64,000 bases of DNA from Nitrincola sp048264025 (GTDB taxonomy: Bacteria > Pseudomonadota > Gammaproteobacteria > Pseudomonadales > Balneatricaceae): contig NZ_JBLXDN010000007.1 of NCBI RefSeq assembly GCF_048264025.1, positions 1 to 64,000 of the forward strand, read 5' to 3'. The position numbers and the translations under genes are program-made. Each line of letters starts with the position of its first letter. Within the stretch, counting starts at the first letter, position 1. Below the pieces are notes generated by a model, which had not been told where the DNA came from, did no database searches, and saw only the letters and a program-made list of their open reading frames with translations. Positions 32,562-40,781 of this stretch are shown one piece after another.

Positions 32562-33134
32562 ATGAAAAAAGTGAGTATTTTTGTCATACTTTTAACACTT
32601 TTGCTGCCTATACAGGCCGTTGCACAAGAACCTTCCGTACAGATTCGCATGATTACCAGCCAGGGTAATATTGAACTGGCACTGGATCCGGTTAACGCCC
32701 CTGTCACTGTGGAAAACTTTCTGGCTTATGTGGACAGTGGGTTCTACGAAGGACTGACATTCCACCGGGTCATTCCTAACTTTATGATTCAGGGTGGTGG
32801 CTTAGATGTAGAGCTTAAAAAGCAGGATACACGATCCGCTATTATCAATGAATCAGCCAATGGTTTAAGTAACCGCCGCGGCACCATTGCTATGGCCCGT
32901 ACCAATGACCCTGACAGTGCTACATCGCAGTTTTTTATTAATGTTGCCAACAACGAAAACCTGGATGGTCACCCGTTGCGAGCAGGCTATACCGTGTTCG
33001 GCGAAGTCACAGCGGGTCTGGATGTAGTATTCGGTATTGCTCGGGTTCCAACCCGGTCACGCGGTGGACTTCAGAATGTACCTATCACACCGGTGATCAT
33101 CGAAAAAGTGGAACGTATCCTACCCACTGAATAA
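32562..33134 (+). CDS. ppiA: periplasmic cyclophilin-type peptidyl-prolyl isomerase
   Basis: A 190-aa cyclophilin with a signal peptide (hydrophobic core KVSIFVILLTLLLP, cleavage after VAQ, about residue 22). Active-site blocks are GLTFHRVIPNFMIQGGG, TIAMARTNDPDSATSQFFIN and TVFGEVTAGLDVV; they include the catalytic Arg and the Gln/Phe pair. It assists folding of exported proteins by proline isomerisation. Length and export signal match E. coli PpiA (190 aa). It is convergent with the YiiD-like thioesterase gene. Confidence 0.93.
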   Translation: MKKVSIFVILLTLLLPIQAVAQEPSVQIRMITSQGNIELALDPVNAPVTVENFLAYVDSGFYEGLTFHRVIPNFMIQGGGLDVELKKQDTRSAIINESANGLSNRRGTIAMARTNDPDSATSQFFINVANNENLDGHPLRAGYTVFGEVTAGLDVVFGIARVPTRSRGGLQNVPITPVIIEKVERILPTE

Positions 33135-33144
33135 GCGTTAAGGG

Positions 33145-33588
33145 CTAACGTCGGATTGCGACATAGACACTTTCAAGCTGCAGTGCCAGTTCGATTCCTT
33201 GAAAAATCTGAATGGATAGGGGCAGGCTGGCTTTACCCCGACTTTGCAGGCGTTCACGAAAGCGCTCACACAGTGACGTGTCTGGCAAACTCACCTGCGC
33301 GGTAAAGTCGGCGGTAACCGGTAGCAGATAACGCACATGGCTTTCAGCCGCAACTACATTAACATCCTCACCCTGATCACGGGCATAGAGTGTGGTCAGA
33401 CTCCAGCCAGCCAGGGTGGCCAGGGCTGTCAGCGAACCCGCAAAACCGGTACCCTTGTCATTCACATTTGCCGCTAACGGGGCACTGAGTTGCAGTTGTT
33501 GGCCATCATACTCACAGGTCGAAATCGCCATCGCACGCGTCAGGGGAATGGATTGCTGCAGCTCGTGCAAAAAGGCGGTCTGTTTCAT
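33145..33588 (-). CDS. YiiD-C/thioesterase-like protein
   Basis: A 147-aa protein resembling the putative thioesterase domain at the C-terminus of YiiD (hot-dog fold). Blocks are LSAPLAANVNDKGTGFAGSL (about residues 34-53; a helix-dipole segment), LATLAGWSLTTLYA and VVAAESHVRYLLPVTADF. It probably hydrolyses an acyl-CoA-type substrate. I chose ATG 33588 because it overlaps the nitroreductase stop as ATGA; an in-frame ATG at 33600 is an alternative. The coupling suggests the two proteins are made together. Confidence 0.78.
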   Translation of the reverse strand: MKQTAFLHELQQSIPLTRAMAISTCEYDGQQLQLSAPLAANVNDKGTGFAGSLTALATLAGWSLTTLYARDQGEDVNVVAAESHVRYLLPVTADFTAQVSLPDTSLCERFRERLQSRGKASLPLSIQIFQGIELALQLESVYVAIRR

Positions 33589-34145
33589 CCAAGACCCCAT
33601 TTCTGTACAAACTCACCGGGCTGTGGGCAGGGAACGACACGGTGCTTACGCGCCTTGCCAAGATAAATGAAACCGACTATCTGTTCATCGGCTTCCAGAC
33701 CAAGGCGTGCCATCACCTGCGAATTAAAGGCCATGGCGCCACTGCGCCAGATAGCATCAACACCCTGTGCAAAGGCGGCCAGCAGTATGCCATGTGCCGC
33801 ACAACCGGCAGCCAATTGCTGCTCTATAGCCGGCACTTTGGGATGAGGTTGCAAGGCCGCGATCACCACAATAATCAACGGTGCTCGCAAAGGCGCATTG
33901 AGTAACTTCTGGATCTCCTGCTCACTCATATCCGCCTGCGTTGCACGCGCGGCATCGACAAAAACCCGTCCCAATTTTTCTCGGCCCTCCCCTTCTATCT
34001 GCAGAAAACGGTAAGGTCGTAAACCCCCATGATCCGGAGCCCGCAGTGCAGCCCGATAGATCAGATCCAACTGTTCAGCCGTAGGAGCAGGTTCTTCTAA
34101 AACCGGTGATGAAACGCGTGTTAACAACAGATCTAGGGCGTTCAT
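33585..34145 (-). CDS. YdjA-type nitroreductase
   Basis: A 186-aa FMN-dependent oxidoreductase of the nitroreductase superfamily, close in length and pattern to E. coli YdjA (183 aa). Signature segments are RAALRAPDHGGLRPYRFLQIEGEGREKL (in overlapping pieces, residues about 30-58), LRAPLIIVVIAALQPHPKVP, EQQLAAGCAAHGILLAAFAQ and VDAIWRSGAM. It reduces quinone- or nitro-type compounds with NAD(P)H; the physiological substrate is unknown. Its stop overlaps the start of the thioesterase-like gene, and queF ends 16 bp upstream of its start. Confidence 0.9.
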   Translation of the reverse strand: MNALDLLLTRVSSPVLEEPAPTAEQLDLIYRAALRAPDHGGLRPYRFLQIEGEGREKLGRVFVDAARATQADMSEQEIQKLLNAPLRAPLIIVVIAALQPHPKVPAIEQQLAAGCAAHGILLAAFAQGVDAIWRSGAMAFNSQVMARLGLEADEQIVGFIYLGKARKHRVVPCPQPGEFVQKWGLG

Positions 34146-34160
34146 GGAGTATCCTGTGGT

Positions 34161-34985
34161 TTATTGGCGTGATAGTCGTGGATTGCCCGGCTCACCCGCC
34201 AGACTGGAGCGATAGGGATTGATATCCAAGCCACCGCGGCGCAGATAACGGGCATAGACTGTCAGCTTCTGAGGTTTGCACGCATGCCAGATGTCCATAA
34301 AGATATTTTCGACACACTGTTCGTGAAAATCGCCCTTTTCGCGGTAAGAGATCAGATAAGCCAGCAGCCCGCTATGGTCTATCGCAGGCCCTTTATAGCG
34401 TATCTGGATACTGGCCCAATCCGGTTGCCCGGTTACTGGACAGTTGGATTTGAGCAGATGGCTAACCAGACTCTCTTCTACCACCCGCGTTGTCGTTTTC
34501 AGGCATTCCGGTGCCGGATTGTAATGACTAACCGTCAGCGGCAGTTCATCCAGGCACTCGCCCTGCAGGCGTTCGATCGGCGCGGCATCATTCACTTTGA
34601 TCAGCCGCACCTGCACCTTGCCGCCCGCCGCCGCGCTCAGATCTTGCTGCAGGCGTGCCACCACCTCAGATTCTGACTGAAAGCGGGTCAGGTTGAAGGA
34701 GTTAAGGTAAAGCTTGAATGACTTGGATTCGATGATGTGGCTGGAGCTAGCCGGAATACGAAATTCACCGATACGCACCAGGGGTTTGCCCTGCTGATTC
34801 AGCCAGGAAATCTCATAGGCATTCCACAGATCAACCCCTTTGAATGGCAGACTATCACGCCCAATACCACGGGCCTGCCAATTCAGATCACGGGCGATGG
34901 GATAGAGCAATGACGCGTCATACTGGTTGATATAACCAGTTTCCTGCCCCAGGGGTGAATGCATTACCACATCATCTTCGGTCAT
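34161..34985 (-). CDS. queF: 7-cyano-7-deazaguanine reductase QueF
   Basis: A 274-aa NADPH-dependent nitrile reductase that converts preQ0 to preQ1 in queuosine tRNA-modification synthesis. It is the long, two-domain type (E. coli 282 aa). The catalytic Cys is in LLKSNCPVTGQPDWASIQI (about C190), followed by the Asp/Glu motif YREKGDFHEQCVENIF, and the substrate-binding block ESKSFKLYLNSFNLTRF lies in the N-terminal half. The ATG at 34985 shares one base with the stop of the ABC permease (TAATG), so it is co-transcribed with the exporter genes. Confidence 0.96.
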   Translation of the reverse strand: MTEDDVVMHSPLGQETGYINQYDASLLYPIARDLNWQARGIGRDSLPFKGVDLWNAYEISWLNQQGKPLVRIGEFRIPASSSHIIESKSFKLYLNSFNLTRFQSESEVVARLQQDLSAAAGGKVQVRLIKVNDAAPIERLQGECLDELPLTVSHYNPAPECLKTTTRVVEESLVSHLLKSNCPVTGQPDWASIQIRYKGPAIDHSGLLAYLISYREKGDFHEQCVENIFMDIWHACKPQKLTVYARYLRRGGLDINPYRSSLAGEPGNPRLSRQ

Positions 34986-35758
34986 TAACTGCGAATTCCT
35001 TTACCGGTATTAAGCAGATGCATAGAGTAAGCACCCAGTACAACAATGAAGCCTGTAATCATAGCAAAGGCAAACACAATATTGATATCACTGACCCCCA
35101 GAATACCGTAACGAAAGCTGTTTACCATATACAAAATCGGATTCAACTGAGACACGCCCTGCCAGAAATCCGGCAGCAGAGAGATGGAATAGAATACCCC
35201 ACCCAGGTAAGTCAGTGGCGTTAAAATAAAGGTCGGCACGATGGATATATCATCAAAACTATTGGCATACACTGCATTGATAAAGCCACCCAAGGAAAAC
35301 ACAATCGCGGTCAGTATCACGGTACTCAGCGTGATCCAGAAGTGACTGATATGCAACTGGGTAAAGAACAGCGACAAAATCGTCACAATAATCCCGACTC
35401 CCAAGCCTCGTGCAGCGCCCCCGGTGACATAGCCGGCCAGAATCACCCAGTTGGGTACCGGAGCTACCAGCAGCTCTTCTATATTGCGTTGAAACTTGGT
35501 ACCAAAGAACGATGACACCACATTGCTGTATGAATTGGTAATCACTGACATCATGATCAATCCAGGCGCAATGTACTCCATGTAGCCAAAGCCGCCCATT
35601 TCACCAATACGTGACCCGATCAGGTTACCGAAAATAATGAAATAGAGGGTCATGGTAATCGCTGGTGGTAGCAGAGTTTGTACCCAGATACGGGTAAAAC
35701 GGCGTATTTCTTTTACCAGCAATGTCCAGAAAGCGATAAAGAGTAACTGCGCGTTCAT
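34985..35758 (-). CDS. yadH: ABC-2 type transporter permease (YadH-like)
   Basis: A 257-aa inner-membrane permease with about six hydrophobic segments, of the ABC-2 family. Pieces close to E. coli YadH are TLLPPAITMTLYFIIFGNLI, YIAPGLIMMSVITNSYSNVV and LGGVFYSISLLPDFW. With the ATP-binding subunit encoded immediately upstream it forms a small exporter of unknown substrate. The 4-bp start/stop overlaps on both sides (35755-35758 and TAATG at 34985) indicate one operon with yadG and queF. Confidence 0.9.
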   Translation of the reverse strand: MNAQLLFIAFWTLLVKEIRRFTRIWVQTLLPPAITMTLYFIIFGNLIGSRIGEMGGFGYMEYIAPGLIMMSVITNSYSNVVSSFFGTKFQRNIEELLVAPVPNWVILAGYVTGGAARGLGVGIIVTILSLFFTQLHISHFWITLSTVILTAIVFSLGGFINAVYANSFDDISIVPTFILTPLTYLGGVFYSISLLPDFWQGVSQLNPILYMVNSFRYGILGVSDINIVFAFAMITGFIVVLGAYSMHLLNTGKGIRS

Positions 35759-36690
35759 ACAGCCGCTCCCTTGCTTAGAGTTTTTTCCACCAGTGACACA
35801 AATAATTCCTCAAGGCGGTTAGATTTATTACGCATACTCAGCACGGTGATTCCCTGTTCGGATAGCTGTGTAAATAGCTGATTGACCCCCATGTCCTTTT
35901 GTATATTCACTTCCAGGGTATGGGCATCGATCTGGCGGAGGGTGTAACCCGATAGTGTTGGTGTTTCCACTAAATCAGCGGCCAGATCGAGGATAAAGGC
36001 TTCAGTATTCAGTGTCTGCAGCAGTCTTTTCATACTGGTATTTTCGACAATACGGCCCTGATCGATTATGGCAATGTTACGACACAAAGACTCCGCTTCT
36101 TCCAAATAATGGGTAGTCAAAATAATCGTTGTACCACGCGCATTGATCTCTTGCAGAAAGCTCCACATGGAGCGACGTAGTTCGATATCGACACCGGCTG
36201 TAGGCTCATCGAGAATCAGTAGTCTGGGCTCATGCACCAGTGCTCTGGCAATCATCAAACGGCGTTTCATGCCACCCGATAACATACGCGCAGGCTCATT
36301 ACGTTTTTCCCACAGCCCCAGCTTCTTTAAATAAAATTCGGAGCGCTCCAAAGCCTGTTTACGACTGATACCGTAATAACCTGCCTGAGTGACGACTATG
36401 TCCTGCACCCGCTCAAAGGTATTAAAATTAAACTCCTGCGGCACCACACCCAGTTGCATCTTAGCCTGGGTTTTCTCTGTATCCAGATCATACCCGAAGA
36501 TCTTAACCTCACCGGCGGTTTTATTCACCAGCGATGAGACAATCCCCAGCGTGGTGGACTTGCCTGCACCATTCGGGCCCAGTAACGCAAAGAAGTCGCC
36601 CTCTTTTACCTCAAGCGAGATACCTTTGAGAGCTTCAAAGCCGTTGTTGTAGGTTTTCTGCAGTGAATGAATTGCCAGTGCGATAGCCAT
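35755..36690 (-). CDS. yadG: ABC transporter ATP-binding protein (YadG-like)
   Basis: A 311-aa ABC ATPase. The Walker A motif GPNGAGKST is at about residues 38-46, the signature LSGGMKRRLMIARAL at about 140-154, Walker B LLILDEPTAGVD follows, and the switch His is in TTHYLEEAE. Length and sequence fit E. coli YadG (308 aa). It energises the ABC-2 permease encoded downstream. No promoter was recognised with confidence in the 71 bp between it and the metal-permease gene. Confidence 0.93.
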   Translation of the reverse strand: MAIALAIHSLQKTYNNGFEALKGISLEVKEGDFFALLGPNGAGKSTTLGIVSSLVNKTAGEVKIFGYDLDTEKTQAKMQLGVVPQEFNFNTFERVQDIVVTQAGYYGISRKQALERSEFYLKKLGLWEKRNEPARMLSGGMKRRLMIARALVHEPRLLILDEPTAGVDIELRRSMWSFLQEINARGTTIILTTHYLEEAESLCRNIAIIDQGRIVENTSMKRLLQTLNTEAFILDLAADLVETPTLSGYTLRQIDAHTLEVNIQKDMGVNQLFTQLSEQGITVLSMRNKSNRLEELFVSLVEKTLSKGAAV

Positions 36691-36761
36691 AGATAGTCCT
36701 TGTGAGTGACCGAACCCTCTATATGTGGATCAAAGTCATAATTTCAACCGGAACGCCTGGA

Positions 36762-37817
36762 TCAGAACCCCAGTAATCGCCGACGTAATGGACGTATGAC
36801 CAGTATCAACAACACTCCCAGCGCAGAAATTTCCAGCCATTCTGGCAGCAACTCCTGAACCTGACTAGCCTGTGTCACTGGGTTCAGCATCAACCCTTGC
36901 AACGTCTGATCCAGTAACCAGCCCAATAGGGTCGTCACCACTAGAATGCTGCTTAGGTACACTAGCAGCGCCTGGTTACCAAACTCACGTCTCAGCACCC
37001 CCAGCGTGGCCAGACTGGTGATAGGGCCTGCCAGTAGAAATACCAATGCCATCCCGGGCGTGATACCGGAGAGCAATAAACCCGCTGCGACCGGTGTGGC
37101 CGCTGTAGCGCAGATATACAGGGGGATTCCTATAATCGCCATCACAAACAGCGACAATAGACCACCCGACATGCCGCTGAGAGTCTCCGGAGGCACCAGC
37201 GTTACCAGCACGCCAGCCAACAATAAACCGGCAATTAACCAGGTACTGATATCATCAAGCAGATCACCAAATGCATAGATCAAACCGCCCGCCAGACGCC
37301 CCCTGACCCGATCATGTGATGAAGACGCATGATCGTGGCCCCTCCCAGTTGCCGTGCTACAACCACTGTCGCAACAGCCGGACGTTGTTTTTACTACGGG
37401 CAATTTTACCGGTGCACTCGTTGCGGTCAGAGACACCATCAACCCGGTTGCAATAGCCGTTACCACCGCTCCCAGTACTCGCATAAACGCCATCAACGGC
37501 CCCAATAAAACGCTGGTCAACAGTATAGAGTCTACGCCGACTCCGGGCGTTCCGATCAAAAATGCCGTAGTGGGTCCACGACCTGCTCCCCCACGATGCA
37601 AAGCCAAAGCCGTCGGTATTGCACCACAGGAGCACAAAGGCAAGGGTACGCCGATGACAGCAGCCCTGGCTATGCTACCGAAGCCTCGCCCACCCATCCA
37701 CCGCTGCAGCAGCTGCTCCGGCATATAGGCCTTAATCAGCCCCGCAATCAACAACCCCATCAGCAACCAGGGTGCAGCACTCAGGGCCACACTGAAAAAC
37801 TCGGCTATCCTAGTCAT
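36762..37817 (-). CDS. SO_0444-type Cu/Zn efflux permease
   Basis: A 351-aa inner-membrane permease of the DUF318/PF03773 family, SO_0444-like, thought to export copper or zinc. About eight hydrophobic segments are present. The conserved GVPLPLCSCGAIPTALAL motif is near residues 55-72, and a metal-binding-looking loop with CCDSGC and a His cluster (GHDHASSSH) lies near residues 155-175. I chose ATG 37817, which has AGG-rich sequence upstream; an in-frame GTG at 37835 is possible. A divergent MerR regulator and a 19-bp-spacer promoter (37860-37890) indicate metal-induced expression. Confidence 0.85.
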   Translation of the reverse strand: MTRIAEFFSVALSAAPWLLMGLLIAGLIKAYMPEQLLQRWMGGRGFGSIARAAVIGVPLPLCSCGAIPTALALHRGGAGRGPTTAFLIGTPGVGVDSILLTSVLLGPLMAFMRVLGAVVTAIATGLMVSLTATSAPVKLPVVKTTSGCCDSGCSTATGRGHDHASSSHDRVRGRLAGGLIYAFGDLLDDISTWLIAGLLLAGVLVTLVPPETLSGMSGGLLSLFVMAIIGIPLYICATAATPVAAGLLLSGITPGMALVFLLAGPITSLATLGVLRREFGNQALLVYLSSILVVTTLLGWLLDQTLQGLMLNPVTQASQVQELLPEWLEISALGVLLILVIRPLRRRLLGF

Positions 37818-37859
37818 TATCCTCACCTGCGACACTTGTGTAATTAGACAATATTAACT

Positions 37860-37890
37860 AGCCTAAACCCTGTAATCGTTACAGGGTCAA
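37860..37890 (-). promoter_or_regulatory. MerR-type promoter/operator of the metal permease
   Basis: On the minus strand -35 TTGACC (37885-37890) and -10 TAGGCT (37860-37865) are separated by 19 bases, the overlong spacer typical of MerR-activated promoters. The spacer contains a perfect dyad ACCCTGTAA-N3-TTACAGGGT (37867-37887). It drives the permease gene and lies directly upstream of the merR-like gene. Confidence 0.85.
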
Positions 37891-37894
37891 GGAA

Positions 37895-38359
37895 ATGTCA
37901 GAAAAATATCGCATTGGTCGGATTGCGGCCCTTACAGGCTGTTCAGCAGAAACAATTCGTCATTATGAAAAACTGGGATTGCTGCAAAAACCAGCACGAA
38001 GCGCTCAGGGGTATCGCTATTATGATCATCACGCATTGCAACGAATAGGTTTTATTCGCCATGGCCGCTCACTGGGCCTGGATCTGCATAGCATTCAGGA
38101 ATTGCTGGATCTGGCGGACAACCCGGATGCAGACTGCAGCGCCGCTGATGCCATTGCCACTCACCATCTGCTGCAGCTGGAAAAACGGATTACATCCCTG
38201 CAAGCACTTGCGGATGAATTACGTCAGGTGGTCAGGCAATGCCGTGGGGGAACGACTTCCGAATGCCGAATCATTCAAACCCTGTTTGAACAACAGCATG
38301 AACAAGCCAATACAGGCCGTACAGAAAAAACTGATTTTCGGGCAGGAAGCGCCCATTGA
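37895..38359 (+). CDS. MerR-family metal-responsive regulator
   Basis: A 154-aa MerR-family activator/repressor. The N-terminal winged helix reads YRIGRIAALTGCSAETIRHYEKLGLL (in overlapping pieces, residues about 5-31), followed by GYRYYDHHALQRIGFIR. A long dimerisation helix follows, with Cys around residue 80 (DADCSAADAI). The C-terminal metal loop has Cys in VVRQCRGGTTSECRIIQTL (about 112-130), resembling the Zn/Cd/Pb-type sensors ZntR and CadR more than CueR. AAGGA precedes the ATG. It is divergent from the permease and lies next to the dyad operator. Confidence 0.9.
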   Translation: MSEKYRIGRIAALTGCSAETIRHYEKLGLLQKPARSAQGYRYYDHHALQRIGFIRHGRSLGLDLHSIQELLDLADNPDADCSAADAIATHHLLQLEKRITSLQALADELRQVVRQCRGGTTSECRIIQTLFEQQHEQANTGRTEKTDFRAGSAH

Positions 38360-38396
38360 TTAGAACTGATAACAAAGGAAAGGAAAAGCGTGTAAA

Positions 38397-38472
38397 TGGC
38401 GTCCCATAGGGGGTTCGAACCCCTGTTACCGCCGTGAAAGGGCGGTGTCCTAGGCCACTAGACGAATGGGAC
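38397..38472 (-). tRNA. tRNA-Glu (anticodon TTC), copy 1
   Basis: A 76-nt minus-strand cloverleaf with encoded CCA. The anticodon loop CTTTCAC gives TTC (glutamate). It is the promoter-distal member of a six-tRNA array, Glu-Gly-Glu-Gly-Glu-Glu in window order. Confidence 0.97.
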
Positions 38473-38496
38473 GTAATACACTTGCAAACAGCAATT

Positions 38497-38572
<76 letters not shown>

Positions 38573-38603
38573 TTTACTTCTTCTCAGGCCTACTGAGTAG
38601 AAA

Positions 38604-38679
38604 TGGCGTCCCATAGGGGGTTCGAACCCCTGTTACCGCCGTGAAAGGGCGGTGTCCTAGGCCACTAGACGAATGGGAC
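38604..38679 (-). tRNA. tRNA-Glu (anticodon TTC), copy 2
   Basis: A 76-nt minus-strand cloverleaf, same sequence as copy 1. The spacer beyond it repeats that of the neighbouring unit (CTCAGGCCTACTGAG hairpin), showing tandem duplication of a Glu-Gly unit. Confidence 0.97.
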
Positions 38680-38703
38680 GTAGTACACTTTCAAACATCA
38701 ACT

Positions 38704-38779
<76 letters not shown>

Positions 38780-38810
38780 TTTGCTTCTTCTCAGGCCTAC
38801 TGAGTAGAAA

Positions 38811-38886
38811 TGGCGTCCCATAGGGGGTTCGAACCCCTGTTACCGCCGTGAAAGGGCGGTGTCCTAGGCCACTAGACGAATGGGAA
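38811..38886 (-). tRNA. tRNA-Glu (TTC), copy 3, altered 5' base
   Basis: Identical to the other tRNA-Glu copies except that position 1 is U instead of G, which breaks the terminal G1-C72 pair. It lies only one base away from copy 4, as expected if an unequal exchange fused two units. It may be poorly processed by RNase P, or non-functional. Confidence 0.85.
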
Positions 38887-38887
38887 A

Positions 38888-38963
38888 TGGCGTCCCATAG
38901 GGGGTTCGAACCCCTGTTACCGCCGTGAAAGGGCGGTGTCCTAGGCCACTAGACGAATGGGAC
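38888..38963 (-). tRNA. tRNA-Glu (anticodon TTC), copy 4
   Basis: A complete 76-nt minus-strand cloverleaf with CCA; the first tRNA of the transcript, downstream of the promoter at 39023-39051. Its 3' CCA is followed by a single base and then copy 3. Confidence 0.97.
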
Positions 38964-39022
38964 GTAAACTTGCACTTTTTCATACACTCTTCGAAACAGG
39001 CCATGCTCCGGAAGAGGCGCAA

Positions 39023-39051
39023 ATAATACGTAGACAGATAATGCTCGTCAA
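39023..39051 (-). promoter_or_regulatory. sigma70 promoter of the Glu/Gly tRNA array
   Basis: On the minus strand there is TTGACG (39046-39051), an optimal 17-base spacer and TATTAT (39023-39028), followed by a TTGCGCC discriminator typical of stringently controlled tRNA promoters. The remaining 39052-39184 holds no recognisable gene. Confidence 0.78.
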
Positions 39052-39184
39052 CACCTGAGTTTAAAAAAATTCAAAAACTACGCATTCTTTCGCTTTCTGC
39101 CACGTTGATTTGGCCAAATGCAATGCGGGAAGCGCCAGACTAGGTTAGTATTAATGCGTCCACCTCGAGTAACCGAAGTACATT

Positions 39185-39916
39185 ATGACGCCAACAGAAA
39201 CTGCTGCGATTATCCTGACTGGAGTCTTCTTCATGGCTATGGTGGCTATTGCCATACAAACTGCCGAAAACCAGCGCCGTGAAAGACAAATGCAACTACT
39301 TGCCGTACGCAACCAGATTCGCGGTACAGAGCACCTGCTGGATAATATGCCAGCCGAATTCCAGACAGCGGAACTCAGAAAGCTATTAATTGGCTATCTG
39401 CGCAGCCTCTGGCACAGTGCCAGCAAACTGGATCGCTCCACTGGACACCAGCAAGCACTGCAAAAACTGGATGAACGCGATAAAGAGCCTTTCAGCCCAC
39501 CAGCCTTTCCGCAAGATCAGATTACTCTGTTTCACGACCGCAATACGGCACAGCGTAACCGTTCACTGATACGTGAAACAGCCCAACTGATTAACAATCT
39601 GAAACAGCAAAGCGCCATCAACACTCAGACTTGCCAGCAACAGTTATTACAGCTTAAAAATGCTTATGTACGCTGTAATTGTGATCTGCTGTTGCAAGAT
39701 GCCCAACAGGCGTTGAATGATCAGGGCGCACAAGTTGCTGTGCATAAATTTCGCAGCGCACTGATGCAACTTCAGCGCTTGAATAACAAGCATCAGCTAG
39801 ACTCGCAGGTGTTTAATCTGAGCCAGCTAGTGGAGCAACTCAATGAGCAGCTCCACGAACTACACAATAAAAAACCCCTGCCTGAAAACCCTGAAACGAC
39901 CTCTCCACACAACTGA
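39185..39916 (+). CDS. membrane-anchored coiled-coil protein of unknown function
   Basis: I do not recognise this 243-aa protein. One N-terminal hydrophobic helix (about residues 7-25, AAIILTGVFFMAMVAIAI) is followed by a long, Gln/Leu-rich, mostly helical cytoplasmic or periplasmic part. The repeated pattern of hydrophobic residues (LLQLKNAYVRC, LMQLQRLNNKHQL, LSQLVEQLNEQLHELHN) suggests coiled coils. The C-terminal 12 residues are Pro/Thr-rich. Codon use looks like its neighbours. It is convergent with the pirin gene, the two stops being four bases apart. A structural or scaffold role is possible but unproven. Confidence 0.7.
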   Translation: MTPTETAAIILTGVFFMAMVAIAIQTAENQRRERQMQLLAVRNQIRGTEHLLDNMPAEFQTAELRKLLIGYLRSLWHSASKLDRSTGHQQALQKLDERDKEPFSPPAFPQDQITLFHDRNTAQRNRSLIRETAQLINNLKQQSAINTQTCQQQLLQLKNAYVRCNCDLLLQDAQQALNDQGAQVAVHKFRSALMQLQRLNNKHQLDSQVFNLSQLVEQLNEQLHELHNKKPLPENPETTSPHN

Positions 39917-39920
39917 GAAA

Positions 39921-40766
39921 TCAGCCGGTCAATACGCCATCTCGATAGTCATTCAACGCCTGCTCTATCTGCTCCATGCTGTTCATTACAAAGGGCCCGT
40001 ACTGCACGATAGGTTCGTTCAACGATTTAGCCGCTATCAGCAACAATCTAGCCGGCTGTCCGTTGGTTTTCAGCTCAAGCTGATCCCCTTCAGCCAACTC
40101 AATAGCAGCCTCTGGCAACAACGCCTCATTATTTAACTGCACCTCACCCTCAAACAAATAGACAAAACCACTCAGCTCAGCATCTACCGGCAAGGTTAAA
40201 TGGCTATGAGGCTTCATACTGATGTCGATAAACACCGGTCGAGTCACTATTCCCTGCACCGGACCCGTATAAACCTGCCCTTCTATCTCCAACTCACCGG
40301 CCACCAGACGCAATGTGGCCTGATCAGTCTGAATGACCGGAACCTGTTCAGGCTCAATATTTTGATAGGACGCTGACTTCATTTTCTCCGCAGCCGGCAG
40401 GTTGATCCACAGCTGAAACCCACGCATCAGCCCTGACTCCTGCTGTGGACGCTCCTCATGAATAACCCCACGACCAGCGGTCATCCACTGCACCCCACCG
40501 CTGCTCAGCAAGCCTTCATTACCCATGTGATCACGGTGCAACATACGGCCGTTCAACATGTAAGTGACGGTTTCAAAGCCACGGTGTGGATGGGGTGGAA
40601 ATCCGGCAATATAATCATCAGGATTATCCGATGAGAACATATCCAGCATTAGAAATGGATCTATGCGCAGATTCTGCCGATGCCCGATACTGCGCTTAAG
40701 CTTAACGCCTGCACCGTCCTGACTATCTACTGATTTGATAATACGTTTGATTTTTCGGGCTTGCAT
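39921..40766 (-). CDS. pirin family protein
   Basis: A 281-aa bicupin of the pirin family. Some members act as quercetinases and others as redox- or metal-linked regulators. The N-terminal cupin shows the metal-binding block FPPHPHRGFETVTYML (about residues 55-70) and HRDHMGNEGLLSSGGVQWMT with HEE (about 78-105), supplying the His3-Glu set. The C-terminal cupin is degenerate (SGFVYLFEGEVQLN). It lies 15 bp downstream of azoR on the same strand, so both may respond to quinones or azo compounds through the LysR regulator upstream. Confidence 0.92.
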   Translation of the reverse strand: MQARKIKRIIKSVDSQDGAGVKLKRSIGHRQNLRIDPFLMLDMFSSDNPDDYIAGFPPHPHRGFETVTYMLNGRMLHRDHMGNEGLLSSGGVQWMTAGRGVIHEERPQQESGLMRGFQLWINLPAAEKMKSASYQNIEPEQVPVIQTDQATLRLVAGELEIEGQVYTGPVQGIVTRPVFIDISMKPHSHLTLPVDAELSGFVYLFEGEVQLNNEALLPEAAIELAEGDQLELKTNGQPARLLLIAAKSLNEPIVQYGPFVMNSMEQIEQALNDYRDGVLTG

Positions 40767-40781
40767 AGCTCACCTCCCGCT

